DNA of 7,556 bases from JACVRX01 sp035697245 (GTDB lineage Bacteria; Actinomycetota; Actinomycetes; Jiangellales; Jiangellaceae). A program made the translations under genes and the position numbers. The DNA lies in assembly GCA_035697245.1 (NCBI GenBank), contig DASSDH010000122.1, positions 1 to 7,556 of the forward strand. The letters run 5' to 3'. Numbering within the stretch: position 1 is the first letter of the stretch; the number at the start of each line of letters is the position of its first letter. The notes under the pieces were generated by a model. It was not told the DNA's origin, searched no databases, and saw only the letters and a program-made list of their open reading frames with translations. Positions 1 to 5,685 of the stretch are shown piece after piece.

Positions 1-368
1 TCGTAGCTCATGTCGGCCGGCTTTCGCGCCAGTACGCTCTCCGGCACGGACACGTATTCCGCCAACCCGCCCATAGAGCTGAGGATGTCTGCGAACACCT
101 CGTCGCCTGGTTGGAACAGCGTCGTGCTGCGACCCGTCGCCGCAACCCGTCCGGCGATGTCTGAACCAAGGATGTGGTGGCGCGGTCGGAACGGGCCCCC
201 GATCCGGGAATACAGCGGCTTCCCCCGCAGCACCTCCCAGTCGGACGCGTTGAGGGACACCGCGTGCACCTTGACGAGCACCTCTTTGTCCTTCGGCGCG
301 GGCATCTCCACGTCCGTGAACCGAAGCACGTCCGGCGATCCATAACGTGTGTAGACAACGGCCTTCAT
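1..368 (-). CDS. MDR-family NAD(P)-dependent alcohol dehydrogenase / quinone oxidoreductase, N-terminal part
   Basis: The first 122 codons of a medium-chain dehydrogenase/reductase are present; the rest lies beyond the left edge. The visible part is the GroES-like domain. It begins MKAVVYTRYGSPDVL, has the family's SLNASDW stretch at residues 38-44 and the HILGSDIAGRV stretch at 65-74, and continues with QPGDEVFA at 86-93 and a GLAEYVSVPE segment at 101-110. No structural-zinc cysteines are seen, which favours the zinc-independent quinone-oxidoreductase-like branch, although the Rossmann domain that would settle cofactor and class is missing. The start is supported by GGAGGA (complement of 377-382) 8 nt before the ATG. 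It is divergent from the toxin-antitoxin pair and shares the 369-469 gap with it. The family reduces or oxidises carbonyl compounds or quinones in the cytoplasm; the substrate cannot be inferred. Confidence 0.9.
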   Translation of the reverse strand, partial: MKAVVYTRYGSPDVLRFTDVEMPAPKDKEVLVKVHAVSLNASDWEVLRGKPLYSRIGGPFRPRHHILGSDIAGRVAATGRSTTLFQPGDEVFADILSSMGGLAEYVSVPESVLARKPADMSY

Positions 369-431
369 GGCGTACGTCCTCCGACGGGTTGCGGACCCAG
401 TGTTGTGCCGACGGGCCAGAGCTGAGTGCAC

Positions 432-451
432 TGGTACCATAACTTGTACCA
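432..451. promoter_or_regulatory. Probable YefM-YoeB operator: two GTAC-core palindromes
   Basis: TGGTACCA (432-439, a perfect palindrome) is followed by TTGTACCA (444-451), with centres 12 bp apart. The outer parts also form an inverted repeat, GGTAC (433-437) against GTACC (446-450). The pair ends 18 bp before the antitoxin ATG. YefM antitoxins are known to autoregulate through closely spaced palindromes with a TGTACA core in front of yefM, and this arrangement resembles that closely. Because the site lies between two divergent genes it could also affect the oxidoreductase. No convincing -35/-10 pair could be assigned to either strand. Confidence 0.6.
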
Positions 452-469
452 ATCCAGCTGGAGGGACGG

Positions 470-715
470 ATGGCCGTCACAGCAAGCGAGGCCCGCAAGA
501 ACCTCTTCCCGTTGATCGAAAAGGTCAACGAGGATCGCACCCCGATCGAGATCACCTCGCGGCGAGGCGACGCGGTCCTACTGTCCCGGGCGGACTACGA
601 CGCTCTCGAAGAAACCGCGCACCTGTTGCGTGTCCCAGCCAACGCCAAGCGCCTGGTCGAAAGCTTGCAGCAGGCGATGTCCGGCCAGCGCGAGCTGCAC
701 GACCTCGCCCGGTGA
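470..715 (+). CDS. yefM: Type II antitoxin, Phd/YefM family
   Basis: This 81-residue protein is the antitoxin of a YefM-YoeB pair: it should bind and block the neighbouring toxin and repress its own operon. The N-terminal Phd/YefM DNA-binding fold is recognisable from MAVTASEARKNLFPLIEKV (residues 1-19), then PIEITSRRGDAVLLS (25-39). The segment LEETAHLLRVPANAKRLVES (46-65) is nearly the same as the equivalent LEETAYLLRSPANARRL part of E. coli YefM, which leads into the toxin-binding tail. The length is normal for the family (about 80-90 residues). GGAGGG at 460-465 lies 4 nt before the ATG. The stop codon overlaps the toxin's GTG start (712-715, GTGA), so the two are translationally coupled. 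Upstream palindromes at 432-451 are the likely autoregulatory site. Confidence 0.95.
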   Translation: MAVTASEARKNLFPLIEKVNEDRTPIEITSRRGDAVLLSRADYDALEETAHLLRVPANAKRLVESLQQAMSGQRELHDLAR

Positions 716-969
716 GGCTGGTCTTCACCCCGCACGGATGGGATGACTACACCTATTGGATCGCGGCCGATCGCGCCACGTTGAAGCGCATCAATCGATT
801 GATCGACGACGCTCTGCGAGACCCGTCCGCGGGCATCGGCAAGCCAGAGCCACTGCGCCACATGCTTGCCGGTGCTTGGTCCCGCCGCATCAGTGAGGAG
901 CATCGCCTGGTCTATCTCGTTGACGACGACGACCTTGTGATCCTCCAGGCCCGCTTCCACTACAAGTGA
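712..969 (+). CDS. yoeB: Type II toxin, Txe/YoeB family mRNA interferase
   Basis: This 85-residue protein of the RelE superfamily is expected to enter the ribosomal A site and cut mRNA. Nearly every landmark of E. coli YoeB is present: the SWDDYLYW-like segment (GWDDYTYW, 9-16), GKPEPLRH (43-50), WSRRISEEHRLVY (56-68), and the terminal RFHYK (81-85). The residues implicated in YoeB catalysis are all at the expected numbers: Glu46, Arg65, His83 and Tyr84. This suggests an active toxin. I chose GTG 712 because it gives the family's usual length (84 in E. coli), begins MRLVF, and overlaps the antitoxin stop in the usual coupled arrangement. A longer in-frame reading upstream of it only covers the antitoxin gene in another frame. 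It depends on the preceding antitoxin for neutralisation and co-repression. Confidence 0.95.
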   Translation: MRLVFTPHGWDDYTYWIAADRATLKRINRLIDDALRDPSAGIGKPEPLRHMLAGAWSRRISEEHRLVYLVDDDDLVILQARFHYK

Positions 970-1008
970 CCGCCCACCTCCGCCCCCGAATCGCGGTGAA
1001 TCGCCACC

Positions 1009-1440
1009 TCAGTCGCCGACAGGTTGTCCGGGTACTTCGCTGATCTCGAACAAGTGACCGTCCGGATCCCGAAAGAACGCGCGTATCTCATAGCCGTTGT
1101 CCACCGGCGGTGTGAGGAACTGCGCCCCGCGTTGCCGCAGCACCTGGTAGCTCCCGCGGCAGTCAGGCACCCGAAAGATCAACTCAGAACTCACCCGGTC
1201 AACATCATCCGGTGGCGTGAAAGTCACGGTCGGCTTGTCATCGGTCGGTCCACCCCCAGTGACCAGCAGCAGCCAGCTGCCGAGCAGCCGTAGCACACAT
1301 GAGCTGCCGCCGTACTCCCGATACACCGTTGCACCGAGCACGTGCTCATACCAATCACGCGAACGCCCCAGATCGGAAACGACCAGCAGCCGGGTCAACT
1401 CCACGCCCTCATCCGGAAAGGTATTCACCGTCGGGATCAT
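1009..1440 (-). CDS. VOC superfamily (glyoxalase/bleomycin resistance/dioxygenase-like) protein
   Basis: The protein has 143 residues from the ATG at 1440. It shows one VOC unit made of two beta-alpha-beta-beta-beta halves: LTRLLVVSDLGRSRDWYEHVLG (15-36), CVLRLLGSWLLLV (48-60), ELIFRVPDC (86-94), and the closing FFRDPDGHLFEISEV (122-136). Glu132 is at the position that often supplies a metal ligand. VOC proteins act on small molecules, for example as lyases, dioxygenases or antibiotic-binding proteins; no specific substrate can be named. No Shine-Dalgarno sequence precedes ATG 1440. The family usually begins close to LTRLLVV, so a start at GTG 1404 or TTG 1398 with GAGG just upstream is possible, which would remove 12-14 residues. 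It converges on the toxin gene with a 39-bp gap. Confidence 0.88.
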   Translation of the reverse strand: MIPTVNTFPDEGVELTRLLVVSDLGRSRDWYEHVLGATVYREYGGSSCVLRLLGSWLLLVTGGGPTDDKPTVTFTPPDDVDRVSSELIFRVPDCRGSYQVLRQRGAQFLTPPVDNGYEIRAFFRDPDGHLFEISEVPGQPVGD

Positions 1441-1515
1441 TCCATCGGGAGGTCGACGGCGAGCTGGCGACGCAAGGTTCGCCGACGCGCAGTCCGAGCA
1501 TGCCCAGCAGCACGA

Positions 1516-2220
1516 TCAGGGCAGCTCCTCGGCCACCACGAGCCCCGGTGTTTCCGCGTGCTCGTTGCCCGGGTCCGGCGACGCGTCGGTGTCCGCCCGG
1601 CTGCGCCGCATCCAGAGCATGGTGAGCAGGACGCCGCCGGCGAGTCCGCCGAGTCCCCACCAGATGCTGGCGAACGGGGACGCCTCCGCCGGCGCCGGCT
1701 CCGCGGGGGCGGGAGCGGGCTCGGCCGGCAGCGGGGCGCCCGCCACGCCGCTGAAGTCGCCCGCCTCGCGGGAGGCCTCACCAACGCCGAGCTTGTCGAG
1801 CAGCGCCACGAGCTCGGCCGCCGACGCGGGCTGGTGCCACACGACCGGGCTGTCCCAGGTCATCCCGCTCTCGCCCGAAACCTGGGTCGCGATCCAGGGT
1901 GCGCCCTCGCCGTTCAGATAGATGTGGTCGACCCGCCACGGCGTGACGTCGTGGATCAACCAGGTGACCGTCACTCCAGGGCCGTTGTCGTGGCCCAGTC
2001 CCGACTGGTCCACCTTGCCGGTTCCGGTCTGGCTGTCGATCCCGACCAGGTCGGCGAGGGCGACGTACTCCGGGTCGGTGTAGTAGAGCGAGGCGGTCTT
2101 CCCCTCGCCTGGCACCGACAGCAGCGCGCTGGTCGGTCCGCCCGCGGATGCGGGTACGGACAGCATCAGGGACGCCGCGACCAGGAGGGCGACGGTGAGA
2201 GATGCGCAGAATCGGTGCAC
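1516..2220 (-). CDS. Secreted, C-terminally membrane-anchored protein of unknown function, third gene of the sigma-factor unit
   Basis: I do not recognise the family. The 234-residue product has a clear signal peptide (MHRFCASLTVALLVAASLML, then SVPASA; predicted cleavage after residue 26), and an extracytoplasmic domain of about 27-150 with many aromatic and acidic residues (WLIHDVTPWRVDHIYL, 87-102). A proline/alanine/glutamate-rich linker follows (about 162-182, PAEPAPAPAEPAPAEA), then one membrane helix (about 184-204) followed by Arg-Arg-Ser-Arg and a short acidic cytoplasmic tail. It is therefore predicted to be a type I membrane protein displayed outside the cell. The GTG at 2220 is chosen because AGGAGG (complement of 2226-2231) lies 5 nt upstream and the signal peptide begins there; a longer ATG start at 2319 would overlap the preceding gene and add a non-hydrophobic leader. 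It follows the membrane protein gene by 58 nt and is likely co-transcribed with the sigma factor. Confidence 0.82.
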   Translation of the reverse strand: MHRFCASLTVALLVAASLMLSVPASAGGPTSALLSVPGEGKTASLYYTDPEYVALADLVGIDSQTGTGKVDQSGLGHDNGPGVTVTWLIHDVTPWRVDHIYLNGEGAPWIATQVSGESGMTWDSPVVWHQPASAAELVALLDKLGVGEASREAGDFSGVAGAPLPAEPAPAPAEPAPAEASPFASIWWGLGGLAGGVLLTMLWMRRSRADTDASPDPGNEHAETPGLVVAEELP

Positions 2221-2278
2221 GGCTGCCTCCTCGGGACATGTGTCTGTGTTACACCGCCACACACCTTCGGGTTCCCCG

Positions 2279-3064
2279 TCACTCGACCGTGACGCACGAC
2301 TCCGCGATCTCGACGGCACGCTCGAGGCTCAGGTCACCTTCGAGTCGCATGGTCGTGACGTCGTCCAGCCAGATCAGCGTGTGTCCGGCCAGGCGGGCCG
2401 ACTCGGTCCGCCGGCTGCCGTCGGGCTCGAGCAGCACGACCTCGTGGGGCTCCTCGAACCACAACGCGTCGGTCCCGCCGACCGCGGCGTAGAAGACGCC
2501 CGGCGCGCGTTTGAGGACGGAGAAGTCAAATCTCGCGTCGAACTGGTCGAGGCGCACGAGGCCGTCCTCGTCGGTCGCCCAGCTCATCGACACCAGCCGC
2601 CTGTCGGGCGAGACCTCGACCCCGTCGGGGTCGCCGAGATCCTCCGGCACCGACAGCGTGAAGTCGACCGCGGCCGCGGCCTCCGACACCGACCAGTCCT
2701 GCGCCACGTCGGGCGGCGGCGGCGCCGCACCGGGCCCGGAGGGGCCCTGCTCCACCAGCACCCCTCCGAAGCCGAACCAGTCGACTACGGCCGCGCGCAC
2801 CGGTGGTGCCGCCAGCAGCGCGAGCAGGACCGCGCCGAACACCAGCGCGACCCGGCGACGTCGGGACTCGACGCTGTCCACCACCCAGCGTCCGGTCCGA
2901 CGCAAAACTCGGGTCCACGCGTTAACCGGCCGGTCGGGCGTGGGCAGCGCCGCGACCCGATCCATCACGGCCGTCGTCAGGCCTTCCGAGGGCACGGGTG
3001 GGTCGATCCCGCGACCCAGCGTCGCCAGGTCGCGGACCAGGTCGTCGTACCTGCCCTCAGCCAC
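2279..3064 (-). CDS. Single-pass membrane protein, probable anti-sigma factor or sensor partner of the ECF sigma factor
   Basis: The 261-residue protein has a cytoplasmic N-terminal region of about 71 residues, one membrane helix (about 72-86, VALVFGAVLLALLAA) preceded by Arg-Arg-Arg-Arg, and an extracytoplasmic C-terminal domain. Just after the helix comes PVRAAVVDWFGFGGV (88-102), a pattern common in actinobacterial membrane proteins encoded next to ECF sigma factors. The distal part ends HTLIWLDD...RLEGDLSLERAVEIAES, which resembles DUF4367-like domains. Gene overlap with the sigma factor (8 nt) and topology suggest an anti-sigma role, but this is inference: the cytoplasmic part has no cysteine, so it lacks the HxxxCxxC motif of zinc-binding anti-sigma factors. 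The only cysteine is near the C-terminus (257). The start GTG 3064 is supported by GAGGTGA (complement of 3071-3077) 6 nt upstream. The alternative is a regulatory or sensory protein that does not bind the sigma factor. Confidence 0.85.
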   Translation of the reverse strand: MAEGRYDDLVRDLATLGRGIDPPVPSEGLTTAVMDRVAALPTPDRPVNAWTRVLRRTGRWVVDSVESRRRRVALVFGAVLLALLAAPPVRAAVVDWFGFGGVLVEQGPSGPGAAPPPPDVAQDWSVSEAAAAVDFTLSVPEDLGDPDGVEVSPDRRLVSMSWATDEDGLVRLDQFDARFDFSVLKRAPGVFYAAVGGTDALWFEEPHEVVLLEPDGSRRTESARLAGHTLIWLDDVTTMRLEGDLSLERAVEIAESCVTVE

Positions 3065-3650
3065 CCTGCGTCACCTCACTCGTCCGGTCCCGGCTCGCCT
3101 CGGTGTCCAGCATGTCCCCGAGCTTGATCAGGGCTCGGCGCAGGCGCGACTTCACCGTCCCGCGCGGCCAACCGAGGACCGCCGCGGTCTCGGCCTCGTC
3201 GAGGTCAAGGAGGTAGCGGCAGGTCACCACCTGCCGGTGCTCAGGGGAGAGCCGGGCCACCCCCCGCACCAGCGCGGACTGCCGCTCCAGCGAGAGCAGC
3301 GCCTCGGCGGGGTCGTCGGGCCGGGCAAGGAGCAGCGGCTGGGACTGCTCCCACGCCCGGCGTTCCCGCGCCATGCGCCGGCCTGAGGCGCGGTGCAGGT
3401 TGTGGGTCTCGTTGGCGACGATGCGCAACAGCCAGGAGCGGAACGGCGCCCCGGGGAGGAAGCGATCCAGGGCGGCGTACGCCTTGACGAACGCCTCCTG
3501 CACGACGTCCTCCGCTTCCCCGCCCGCGCCGAGCAGGGCGGCAGTGCGGATCGCCACCGGGGCATGGCGATTCACGAGCTCCGCGTACGCGTCACGGTCA
3601 CCACCGCGCACCCGGGCCAGTATCTCGGCGTCCTCCGAGCCGGTGTTCAG
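3057..3650 (-). CDS. ECF-type (sigma-70 family) RNA polymerase sigma factor
   Basis: The protein directs RNA polymerase to alternative promoters. Read from CTG 3650 it has 197 residues. Region 2 spans about 22-92 and includes the DVVQEAFVKAYAALDRF block (48-64) and FRSWLLRIVANETHNLHR (70-87). Region 4 spans about 127-177, with LSPEHRQVVTCRYLLDLDEAE leading into the helix-turn-helix GWPRGTVKSRLRRALIKL (160-177). The first standard in-frame start is GTG 3611 (184 residues), but it has no Shine-Dalgarno sequence nearby and would cut into the first helix. The reading frame is open to a TAG about 40 nt before the CTG, with no ATG, GTG or TTG in between. The 13 extra residues (LNTGSEDAEILAR) match how such proteins normally begin, and AGGAGAGG sits 10 nt before the CTG. 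It overlaps the membrane protein gene downstream by 8 nt, suggesting coupled translation and joint control. Confidence 0.92.
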   Translation of the reverse strand: MNTGSEDAEILARVRGGDRDAYAELVNRHAPVAIRTAALLGAGGEAEDVVQEAFVKAYAALDRFLPGAPFRSWLLRIVANETHNLHRASGRRMARERRAWEQSQPLLLARPDDPAEALLSLERQSALVRGVARLSPEHRQVVTCRYLLDLDEAETAAVLGWPRGTVKSRLRRALIKLGDMLDTEASRDRTSEVTQGG

Positions 3651-3660
3651 GTTGGGTGTC

Positions 3661-3668
3661 CCTCTCCT
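3661..3668 (-). promoter_or_regulatory. Shine-Dalgarno sequence that points to a CTG start for the sigma factor
   Basis: AGGAGAGG on the minus strand (complement of 3661-3668), within the longer run GAGGAGAGGGA, lies 10 nt before CTG 3650; the GGGA end lies closer. It is 49 nt from GTG 3611, too far to serve that codon. This site is the main reason for annotating the unusual start. Confidence 0.6.
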
Positions 3669-3678
3669 CGGTCGACCT

Positions 3679-3707
3679 GTCTACACCGCCCCGGCCTCGA
3701 AGGTTCC
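3679..3707 (-). promoter_or_regulatory. Candidate promoter of the sigma-factor unit, ECF-like -35
   Basis: On the minus strand GGAACC (complement of 3702-3707, extended GGAACCTT) is followed after 17 bp by GTAGAC (complement of 3679-3684). GGAAC-type -35 elements are typical of promoters read by ECF sigma factors, which often transcribe their own operon. Transcription starting just after 3679 would leave a leader of about 20-25 nt containing the Shine-Dalgarno sequence at 3661-3668. It lies in the 65-bp gap between the decarboxylase stop and the sigma gene. The -10 match is loose, so this remains a candidate. Confidence 0.4.
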
Positions 3708-3715
3708 CGCCGGCA

Positions 3716-5161
3716 TTACCCTGACAGTGGACCGTTCGCGCTGCTCCGTACGGTTCGCCAGGCAGAGACGATGGCCTCAGCCGATGTAGCGCCATCGACC
3801 TCGTGGGTGGTCCCGCCGATGACCGACAGACGCATCACCTGTCGCCCCCGCCAGTCCGTTCCGCCGGCCATGCAGGTCGCGTCCTCCTGGATGCGTCGGA
3901 TGGTCATCCGGGTCAGCTCGTCACCACGCTCGACCGCCTCGTCGACGCCGAACCGCACGAGCACCTGGTTCAGGACAACGTCGTTGACTACAGCGACGCC
4001 CGGCTCAGCAGCCAGCCGGTCGGCCATAAGCGTGGCGACTCGGCAGTCCCGTTCGACGAGCTCCGCGATGCCAGACCGGCCCAAGGCCCGGATGACCGCC
4101 CACGTCGCGAAACCGCGCGCGCGTCGTGAGAGCTCGGGGACGTAGTGGGTGGGGTCGCGCTCGTCCGCAGCAGCCTCGGGAAGGTAACTGGCAGCGATCG
4201 TCATTGCGCGGCGCATCGCGAGTTCGTCGCGCACGATGGCCAGCCCGCAGTCATACGGAGCCTGTGGCCACTTGTGGCCGTCAGTCGCCCAGGAGTCGGC
4301 CTGCTCCACACCCGCCGTCAGACCGAAACGGGATCTCACTGTTCGCGCCCAGAGCCCGAACGCACCGTCGACGTGGACCCACGCCCCCGCGGCGCGGGCG
4401 ACGGGGACGATCTCCTCGAACGGGTCGAAGGCGCCGGTGTTGATCTGTCCGGCCTGGAGGATCGCGATGGTGGGGCCAGACACGGCCTCGAGCGCCCTGT
4501 GGAAGTCCTCCGAAAGGATGGCGCCCTGCGTGTCAGTCGCGACACGCACGACCCGCTCCCGACCCAGCCCGAGGTACTGCAGCCCCGCGAACACCGTGCT
4601 GTGGGCCTCTTCGCCGATCAGTACGGTTACCTCTGGGGCACCGAACAGACCCTGCCGGTCGACGTCCCAGCCCACTGCACGAAGCACGGCCCCGCGCGCG
4701 ACAGCCAGGCATGTGAAGTTGGCCATCGTCGCGCCCGTTGTGAAGCCGACCGCGCTCTCACGCGGCAAGTCGAGCAGGTCCAGGGCCCAACGTCCCGCGA
4801 CAACTTCGGCGGCCGAGGCGGCCGGCGCCGCTTGATGGTTCCCGGCGTTCTGACCCCATGCGCTGGTCAGCCAGTCCGCCGCAACGCCAACGGGGTGCGA
4901 CCCCCCGATCACCCAGCCGAAGAACCGGGGCCCCGTTGGCATCATCAGGCCACCGTCTACAAGCTCGGCGAGCTCGTCGATGATGGCCACCGGATCTGAC
5001 GGTCGTTCAGGCGTCGGCGCGTCGAAGCGGGCCAGCGCCTCCAGATACCCGACCGAGGGCACCTGAGGCGCGTCCTCCGCAGCCGCGCGGAAAGAAACTA
5101 CGTGCGCCAACGCCCGATCGAGCACCTGACGAAGCTCGGTCGCGGAAAGCCACTCGACCAC
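3716..5161 (-). CDS. Group II pyridoxal-5'-phosphate-dependent decarboxylase (aromatic-amino-acid-decarboxylase-like)
   Basis: This 481-residue fold-type I PLP enzyme is of normal length for the family. Visible landmarks are PRFFGWVIGG (78-87), the phosphate-binding TTGATMANF (141-149), His187 in EEAHSTV that would stack on the cofactor ring, Asp265 in HVDGAFG (263-269) that would bind the pyridine nitrogen, and the Schiff-base lysine Lys297 in ATDGHKWPQ (292-300). The C-terminal small domain contains YVPELSRRARGFATWAVIRALG (340-361), aligned with the RRFRAL-type segment of aromatic amino acid decarboxylases. The catalytic-loop tyrosine of animal enzymes cannot be placed with confidence, so the substrate, and whether it is a plain decarboxylase, remain open. 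The GTG at 5161 has GAGGAGG (complement of 5167-5173) 5 nt upstream. A GNAT gene ends 56 nt before it on the same strand, so the two may be co-transcribed. Confidence 0.93.
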   Translation of the reverse strand: MVEWLSATELRQVLDRALAHVVSFRAAAEDAPQVPSVGYLEALARFDAPTPERPSDPVAIIDELAELVDGGLMMPTGPRFFGWVIGGSHPVGVAADWLTSAWGQNAGNHQAAPAASAAEVVAGRWALDLLDLPRESAVGFTTGATMANFTCLAVARGAVLRAVGWDVDRQGLFGAPEVTVLIGEEAHSTVFAGLQYLGLGRERVVRVATDTQGAILSEDFHRALEAVSGPTIAILQAGQINTGAFDPFEEIVPVARAAGAWVHVDGAFGLWARTVRSRFGLTAGVEQADSWATDGHKWPQAPYDCGLAIVRDELAMRRAMTIAASYLPEAAADERDPTHYVPELSRRARGFATWAVIRALGRSGIAELVERDCRVATLMADRLAAEPGVAVVNDVVLNQVLVRFGVDEAVERGDELTRMTIRRIQEDATCMAGGTDWRGRQVMRLSVIGGTTHEVDGATSAEAIVSAWRTVRSSANGPLSG

Positions 5162-5217
5162 ACGGGCCTCCTCAGGTCACGACCGGTGGGATCCAAACTG
5201 GTCGCCCAAGGGGCCCG

Positions 5218-5685
5218 TTAGGTTTCCAGGTCGAGGTGGTAGGTCAGCCAGGTCTCCCGCACCGCGCCGGTGGTGTCGTAAAGGTGCTGCGCCCGCACGT
5301 TGTCCGGAGCCGTCTGCCAGCTCAATCGGGTAGCGCCGTGCTGTGCTGCGAGGTTGCGGCACGCCTCAAGCAGGGCTCGGCCGATGCCGAGGCCACGGGC
5401 ACGCTCATCCACGTACAGGTCGTTCATCACCGCAACCCGGTTCCCATGGGTGGTTTCCCAGGTCCAGAAGCAGGTGGCGAAGCCGACCGCCAGGGTGTCG
5501 CGTCGAGCGAGCAACTGCACTCCCTCGTGCGCCGGGTCGTCGACCAAGGCGCGGGCGAGCCGCTCGAGCTGTGCGTCGGTGGGGTCGACGGCGTAGAAGT
5601 GGCAGTAGGCCCGCATCAGCGGCAGCAGGTCCGGGAGGTCGGTGCTGGTGACGACCGCGATCTCGGTCTCTCCTGGCGAGGGCAT
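5218..5685 (-). CDS. GNAT family N-acetyltransferase
   Basis: The protein has 155 residues from ATG 5685 and carries a complete GNAT domain. DLPDLLPLMRAYCHFYAVDP (16-35) forms the first strand and helices, VAVMNDLYVDERARGLGIGRALLEA (85-109) includes the acetyl-CoA pyrophosphate loop RGLGIG (97-102), and LSWQTAPDNVRAQHLYDTTGAV (121-142) is the usual C-terminal half. It should transfer an acetyl group from acetyl-CoA to an amine; the acceptor is unknown. GGGAGC (complement of 5692-5697) 6 nt before the ATG supports the start. The frame is open upstream without a stop and continues into the tail of a damaged TetR gene, so a longer fused product starting further up is formally possible but unlikely. 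Its position just ahead of the amino acid decarboxylase suggests, without proving, that it might act on the amine product. Confidence 0.9.
   Translation of the reverse strand: MPSPGETEIAVVTSTDLPDLLPLMRAYCHFYAVDPTDAQLERLARALVDDPAHEGVQLLARRDTLAVGFATCFWTWETTHGNRVAVMNDLYVDERARGLGIGRALLEACRNLAAQHGATRLSWQTAPDNVRAQHLYDTTGAVRETWLTYHLDLET

Noticed and set aside
367..969. A 200-codon plus-strand frame that includes the toxin in its last part.
   Set aside because: Only the part from GTG 712 matches YoeB; the upstream part is out of frame across the antitoxin gene and the promoter region.
970..1008. Bidirectional terminator between the convergent toxin and VOC genes; a direct repeat GAATCGC occurs here.
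   Set aside because: Only a 4-bp stem can be drawn and there is no T/A-rich tract; the repeat is too short to mean anything.
1441..1515. Imperfect inverted repeat (CGGCGA ... TCGCCG) after the secreted protein gene, considered as the terminator of the sigma unit.
   Set aside because: Only six pairs with a large loop and no U tract; such matches are frequent by chance at this GC content.
2221..2319. ATG 2319 as the start of the secreted protein.
   Set aside because: It would overlap the preceding gene by about 40 nt, add a charged leader before the signal peptide, and ignore the well-placed AGGAGG before GTG 2220.
1342..3127. Long plus-strand open frames (316 and 310 codons) opposite the sigma-factor unit.
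   Set aside because: They are arginine-rich shadow frames typical of high-GC DNA; the minus strand there encodes a recognisable signal peptide protein, membrane protein and sigma factor with Shine-Dalgarno sites.
5180..5204. Hairpin CGACCGGT / ACTGGTCG between the GNAT and decarboxylase genes, considered as a terminator.
   Set aside because: On the transcribed (minus) strand one pair becomes an A-C mismatch, and no U tract follows, so it gives no good case for a terminator.
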